Shown here piece after piece: positions 60,402 to 64,000 of a DNA stretch of 64,000 nucleotides. The notes below the pieces were generated by a model. That model was not told the origin of the DNA. It saw only the letters and a program-made list of their open reading frames with translations, and ran no database searches. This DNA comes from JAICYJ01 sp963737445. GTDB taxonomy: Bacteria > Actinomycetota > Thermoleophilia > Gaiellales > JAICJC01. Positions within the stretch are counted from its first letter, which is position 1; every line of letters begins with the position of its first letter. A program made the position numbers and the translations under genes. The stretch lies in assembly GCA_963737445.1 (NCBI GenBank), contig CAVTSO010000019.1:248001-312000 (forward strand). Reading direction: 5' to 3'.

Positions 60402-61227
60402 CTCGGAGTACCTCCCCCGCCAGATCCCGGTAGGCCTTGGCGGCCTTACCCTTCGAATCGTACTTGAGCACTGAGGTGCCCTTCACGGGCGCCTCCGCGT
60501 AGCGGATCGTCTTTCGGATCTTGGTCTCGAACACGAGGTCGCCGAAGTTCTCCTCCAGGATCTCGACCGCCTCGCGCGAGTGCAGCGTGCGGCCGTCGAA
60601 CATGGTCGGCAGGATCCCCGCGATGCGCACGTCCGGGTTCAGGTTCTCGCGGATCATGGTCAGCGTGTTCTCGAGCTGGATCAGCCCGCGCAGCGACAGG
60701 TACTCGCACTGCACCGGCACGATCACGCCGTCCGCTGCTGTGAGCGCGTTGATCGTGAGCAGGCCCAGCGACGGCGGCGTGTCGATCAGCACGAAGTCGT
60801 AGCGGCCGCGCACCGGCAAAAGCGCCTTCTGCAGCGCTCGCTCGCGCCCGATCATCGACGACAGCGCCAGCTCGGCGCCGGCCAGGTCGATGCTGGACGC
60901 GGCCAGGTCGATCTCGCGCTCCAGGATCACATCTTCCAGCGGCGTCTTGTGCACGAGCACGTCGAACATGGTGCGGTCGAGCTCGTCGGGGTCGATGCCC
61001 TGGCTCATTGTCAGGTTCGACTGCGGATCGAGATCCACGCACAGCACCCGCTTACCGCGCTCGACCAGGGCAACGCCGAGGTTAAGTGCGGTCGTGGTCT
61101 TCGCGACCCCGCCTTTCTGGTTTGCGAGCGCGATCACCTGCCCCACAGCGAGTCCTCCGACGATCGTGAGATCCGGCCGCGTACGTCCCTCGAGAGCCGC
61201 GGCCGCTGCACCGGTTCCGAACTGCAT
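60394..61227 (-). CDS. ParA/Soj-family ATPase
   Basis: 277-aa deviant Walker-A ATPase used to segregate or position DNA or protein complexes. The P-loop is LANQKGGVAKTTTALN with the signature Lys, then VDLDPQSNLT and IDTPPSLGLLTINAL. No parB gene is adjacent. The ATG is at 61227; GTG at 61146 (just before QVIALANQKGG) is an alternative that drops a 27-residue low-complexity start. A TAGACT box is 25-30 nt upstream. The 8-nt overlap with ftsZ suggests joint expression. Confidence 0.93.
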   Translation of the reverse strand: MQFGTGAAAAALEGRTRPDLTIVGGLAVGQVIALANQKGGVAKTTTALNLGVALVERGKRVLCVDLDPQSNLTMSQGIDPDELDRTMFDVLVHKTPLEDVILEREIDLAASSIDLAGAELALSSMIGRERALQKALLPVRGRYDFVLIDTPPSLGLLTINALTAADGVIVPVQCEYLSLRGLIQLENTLTMIRENLNPDVRIAGILPTMFDGRTLHSREAVEILEENFGDLVFETKIRKTIRYAEAPVKGTSVLKYDSKGKAAKAYRDLAGEVLRDG

Positions 61228-61284
61228 CGGAACGCTGTTTCGTGCCTGGGCAGTCTATTCCTGCCCCGTTCCCGGCTTGTCCGG

Positions 61285-62352
61285 CTACTGCGCGCGGGCG
61301 CGGGCCGTGGCGATCCGCTGGGCCGGCATGGGATGCGACGCCGTCAGCGTGTGCCACAGCCAGGGCGGCTCCAGCTCCATCAGGTTCTGGTCGACCAGCC
61401 GCTCGAAGGTGACCGCGTAGCGCTCGCCCTGTCCGGTGACGTCGACCGCGTAGGCGTCGGCGCGCCGCTCCAGCGCGCGCGAGTAGGCCGCTCCCAGCGG
61501 CGACACCAGCGCCGAGCCGAGCGTCAGGCCGAGCGCCAGCGACGGCAGCGACGTGAGGTGTCCCGGGCCATCCGGTGACAGCTCGCGCACGGCCAGCCAT
61601 GCCCCCGCCATGCCGGCTGCCAGCGTCAGCGCCGTGATCCCGAGCAGCCGCCAGACGTCGCCATGGGCGTGGTGGCCGAGTTCGTGCGCGAGCACCAGGC
61701 GGGTGTCGGTGAGGCCCTCCTCGGCGTCCTCGCCCTCGGCGATGGTGTCGCCCACGTACACGCGCAGCGTCGGCCCCAGGCCGGCCACCATCGCGTTCGC
61801 GGCCGAGGTCTTCTCGCCCATGTGCAGCAGGCGCATCTCCTTGACCGGCACGCCACTCTTGTGCACCGTCGCCCACAACTCGTCTGCCATCGGCCCTTCG
61901 GACAGCGGCTCGCTCTTCATGAACAGTGGCAGCAGCAGCACCGGGAACAGCACCGACAGCGCCACCGACACCACCATCGCGCCGCCCCAGGCCGGCACCG
62001 GCCACCAGTTCGGCCACAGCCGGCCCAGACCCAGCAGGCCGAGCGCGATCAGGCCGCCCAGCAGCAGGCCGATCGCGCGTGCCTTGGCCTGGTCGGCCAG
62101 CCATCCGCCGGTGGTCTGCCGTGACAGGCCGTTGCGGCGTGACAGCACCTCGCCGGCGTACCCGAACGGCAGGGAGATCAGCGGCAGCACGATGGCCAGC
62201 GCCACCACGCAGCCCCACCCGCCCAGCCTGCCCGCCCAGTGCACGATCCCCACCAGCACCACCAGGCTGGCGGCCGAGTCGGCCCACGACAGCCGTCGGC
62301 GGGCCCGGTTGTAGACGGCAGCCTGACGCTGCCTGAGCGGGTCGTCCTGCAT
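61285..62352 (-). CDS. M48-family membrane metalloprotease (Ste24/HtpX-like)
   Basis: 355-aa membrane protease with hydrophobic segments near residues 25-45, 50-65, 95-115, 125-150 and 240-300. The zinc site is LAHELGHHAHGD (HExxH), and the downstream Glu ligand is in SRALERRADAYA. The N-terminal half matches the CAAX-protease-type domain. ATG at 62352, 2 nt after ogt; the frame is open further upstream within ogt. Likely role: membrane-protein quality control. Confidence 0.9.
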   Translation of the reverse strand: MQDDPLRQRQAAVYNRARRRLSWADSAASLVVLVGIVHWAGRLGGWGCVVALAIVLPLISLPFGYAGEVLSRRNGLSRQTTGGWLADQAKARAIGLLLGGLIALGLLGLGRLWPNWWPVPAWGGAMVVSVALSVLFPVLLLPLFMKSEPLSEGPMADELWATVHKSGVPVKEMRLLHMGEKTSAANAMVAGLGPTLRVYVGDTIAEGEDAEEGLTDTRLVLAHELGHHAHGDVWRLLGITALTLAAGMAGAWLAVRELSPDGPGHLTSLPSLALGLTLGSALVSPLGAAYSRALERRADAYAVDVTGQGERYAVTFERLVDQNLMELEPPWLWHTLTASHPMPAQRIATARARAQ

Positions 62353-62354
62353 GA

Positions 62355-62876
62355 TCAGCGGACGGCGGTGAGTGCCGCGGGGGCGAGCGCGAGCTGACCG
62401 GGGCCGTGTCCGGCCTCGTGGTCGATCAGCCAGGCCTTGCGGGGCAGGCCGCCGCCGTACCCGGTGAGCTTGCCGTTCGAGCCGATCACGCGGTGACAGG
62501 GCACGATGATCGAGATCGGATTGCTGCCGTTGGCAGCCCCCACCGCCCGGGCCGACCCGGGCCGGCCCACGCGCCGCGCGAGCTCGCCGTAGCTGATCGT
62601 CTCGCCGTAGGGGATGTCGCACAGCGCCGCCCACACCTGCTGCTGGAACGGCGTCCCGCGCGGGCCCAAAGGCAGGTCGAACTCGGTCAGGGTGCCTTCG
62701 AAGTAGCGGCCGAGCTGCCGCTCGGTCTCGTCCAGCACCGCCTCGTCGGCGGCGTCACCACCGCCCGGCCGGTGCTCCGGGAAGCGCGAGGTGTAGAGCA
62801 GCGTCAGCGCGCCGTCGCCGGCGCCGATCAGCAAAGGGCCGATCGGGGACTCGACTATCCGGTGGGTATCGGGCAC
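62355..62876 (-). CDS. ogt: Methylated-DNA-[protein]-cysteine S-methyltransferase
   Basis: Suicide repair protein for O6-alkylguanine; 173 aa. The acceptor Cys is in ISIIVPCHRVIGSNGKLTGYGGG and the DNA-binding helix contains SYGELARRVGRPGSARAVG. No AraC-like Ada domain. The start is GTG at 62876, with TACAGT 6 nt upstream and no ribosome site. Confidence 0.96.
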   Translation of the reverse strand: MPDTHRIVESPIGPLLIGAGDGALTLLYTSRFPEHRPGGGDAADEAVLDETERQLGRYFEGTLTEFDLPLGPRGTPFQQQVWAALCDIPYGETISYGELARRVGRPGSARAVGAANGSNPISIIVPCHRVIGSNGKLTGYGGGLPRKAWLIDHEAGHGPGQLALAPAALTAVR

Positions 62877-62882
62877 ACGCTC

Positions 62883-62888
62883 ACTGTA
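62883..62888 (-). promoter_or_regulatory. Putative -10 box (TACAGT) for ogt
   Basis: TACAGT with a 6-nt gap to the GTG at 62876, identical in sequence and spacing to the box before rpmE. Confidence 0.42.
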
Positions 62889-62904
62889 GCCACGCGCTCC
62901 GCTG

Positions 62905-64000
62905 TCAGGTCAGCCCGCGCAGCAACTCCCGGGCGATCACCATCCGCTGGATCTGGTTGGCGCCCTCGTAGATCTGGGTGATCTTTGCGTCGCGCATCAT
63001 CCGCTCGACCGGGTACTCCTCGATGTAGCCGTACCCGCCCAGGATCTGCACCGCGTCGGTCGTCACCGCCATCGCCGTGTCCGAGCACATCAGCTTGGCC
63101 ATCGCCGACGCCCGCGTCAGCTCCGGGCCGTCGATGCCCTCGTCCAGCATCACGCCGACGTCGTAGAGCAGCCCGCGGCTGGCCTCGACCTTGACAGCCA
63201 TGTCGGCCAGCATGAACTGGATGCCCTGGTGCTCCGACAGCGGCTTCCCGAACGTCTCCCGCTCGGTCGCGTAACGCAGCGCGTAGTCGAGCGCCGCCTG
63301 CGCGATGCCGAGCGCCTGGGCGCCGATCCCGGGCCGCGAGCGGTCGAGCACCCGCATCGCCGTGCGGAACCCGCTGCCCTCCTCGCCGATCAGCGCCGCG
63401 GCGTCCACCCGGCAGCCGTCGAACACGAGCTCGCCGGTGGTCGACCCCTTGATGCCCATCTTCGGCTCGATCCGCGACACCGAGAACCCGGGCGCATCGC
63501 GCTCGACCACGAAGGCCGAGATGGCGTCGCCCGTGCGCGCGAACACGACGTAGGTGTCCGCCACGCCGGCGTTGGTGATGAACCGCTTGCTGCCGTCGAT
63601 CACCCACCCGTCGCCGGCGCGCCGCGCCGTCGTCCGCATCGCCCGCGCGTCCGAGCCCGACCCGGCCTCGGTCAGCGCGTAGGCCCCGATCCACTCGCCG
63701 CTGGCCCACCGCGGCAGGTAGCGCTGCTTCTGCTCAGCCGAGCCCGACAGCTCGACCGCGATCGCGCCCAGCGACTGCACCGCGAGCACCAGCCCGACCG
63801 TGGCGTCGGCCCAGCTCAGCTCCTCCACCGCCCGCAGGAACGTCAGCGTGCCGGTGCCGGTGCCGCCGTACTCCGGGGCGAACCCGAGCGCAAACACGTC
63901 GTTCTCGCGCAGCAGCTGCACCGCATGCCACGGGAACTCGGCCCGCTTGTCGACCCCGGCGGCGTGCGGCGCGATGTGGTCGCGGGCCAGCGTCCGCACC
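62905..64000 (-). CDS. Acyl-CoA dehydrogenase (N-terminus outside window)
   Basis: At least 364 aa of an acyl-CoA dehydrogenase running off the right edge; only a short N-terminal part should be missing. Signatures are IGAYALTEAGSGSDARA, WVIDGSKRFITNAG, QILGGYGYIEEYPVERMMRD and the base Glu in QIYEGANQIQR. It could be the isovaleryl-CoA dehydrogenase missing from the leucine cluster or a short-chain enzyme; the sequence does not decide. Uses the ETF system encoded in this window. Confidence 0.93.
   Translation of the reverse strand, partial: VRTLARDHIAPHAAGVDKRAEFPWHAVQLLRENDVFALGFAPEYGGTGTGTLTFLRAVEELSWADATVGLVLAVQSLGAIAVELSGSAEQKQRYLPRWASGEWIGAYALTEAGSGSDARAMRTTARRAGDGWVIDGSKRFITNAGVADTYVVFARTGDAISAFVVERDAPGFSVSRIEPKMGIKGSTTGELVFDGCRVDAAALIGEEGSGFRTAMRVLDRSRPGIGAQALGIAQAALDYALRYATERETFGKPLSEHQGIQFMLADMAVKVEASRGLLYDVGVMLDEGIDGPELTRASAMAKLMCSDTAMAVTTDAVQILGGYGYIEEYPVERMMRDAKITQIYEGANQIQRMVIARELLRGLT

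Noticed and set aside
60394..61227. ParA as a plasmid or phage partition gene
   Set aside because: No parB, replication or mobile genes nearby and surroundings are chromosomal housekeeping genes.

Overview
The window is about 70% GC, gene-dense bacterial chromosome. Gene order and gene content point to the phylum Actinomycetota, probably an uncultured member of the Thermoleophilia/Gaiellales-Solirubrobacterales type; this placement is an inference from synteny and style, not from a marker tree. Genes are packed with 4-nt GTGA/ATGA or 1-nt overlaps. Many first genes of transcription units have no Shine-Dalgarno sequence but carry a TANNNT box 6-9 nt upstream of the start codon, which suggests widespread leaderless transcription. 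I found no tRNA, rRNA, CRISPR array, transposase or prophage.

Region 1 (1-15.7 kb, minus strand) is the conserved translation/ATP-synthase supercluster: ltaE, rpmE, a DUF1385 membrane protein, prfA, prmC, tsaC, a rhodanese, glyA, upp, wecA, then atpZ-like, atpI, atpB, E, F, H, A and G. The cluster ends abnormally. atpD and atpC are absent, an orphan solute-binding lipoprotein gene starts inside the end of atpG, and a 260-bp non-coding block with 18-bp terminal inverted repeats and several internal palindromes separates atpA from atpG.

Region 2 (15.7-31 kb) is acyl-CoA and electron-transfer metabolism: ETF-quinone oxidoreductase, etfA/etfB, enoyl-CoA hydratase, a two-subunit B12-dependent acyl-CoA mutase (methylmalonyl-CoA mutase family) with a cupin gene between its subunits, and the PduO-type cobalamin adenosyltransferase. 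A HIT protein, an MFS transporter, a GAF-PAS-PAS-GGDEF-EAL protein, 3-hydroxyacyl-CoA dehydrogenase and thiolase follow.

Region 3 (31-39.3 kb, plus strand) is a complete trpEGDCFBA operon preceded by a leader peptide with three consecutive Trp codons and an intrinsic terminator, i.e. a transcription attenuator. trpB is broken by two frameshifts in this sequence. An OmpR-type response regulator/histidine kinase pair follows.

Region 4 (39.5-44.5 kb, plus strand) is a leucine/isovalerate degradation cluster: methylcrotonyl-CoA carboxylase beta, methylglutaconyl-CoA hydratase, carboxylase alpha, HMG-CoA lyase. Both carboxylase genes carry frameshifts. All five frameshifts in trpB, liuB and liuD shift the frame the same way, and most are explained by loss of one CG or TC dinucleotide, which suggests localized sequencing or assembly errors.

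Region 5 (44.5-64 kb) is mixed housekeeping: cyclophilin, DUF805, a zinc-ribbon/class III cyclase/AAA/TPR regulator, pepA, acyl-CoA dehydrogenase, threonine dehydratase, inorganic pyrophosphatase, meaB (the GTPase chaperone for the region 2 mutase), hisC, a LON-domain protein, an EamA transporter, gamma-glutamyltransferase, a parA-ftsZ pair, an M48 protease, ogt and a partial acyl-CoA dehydrogenase.

The strongest unexplained signals are the palindrome-rich block inside the atp operon, the truncated atp operon, a small dispersed family of GGTGYCARRC-type intergenic palindromes, the parA-ftsZ coupling, and the pervasive leaderless promoter architecture.
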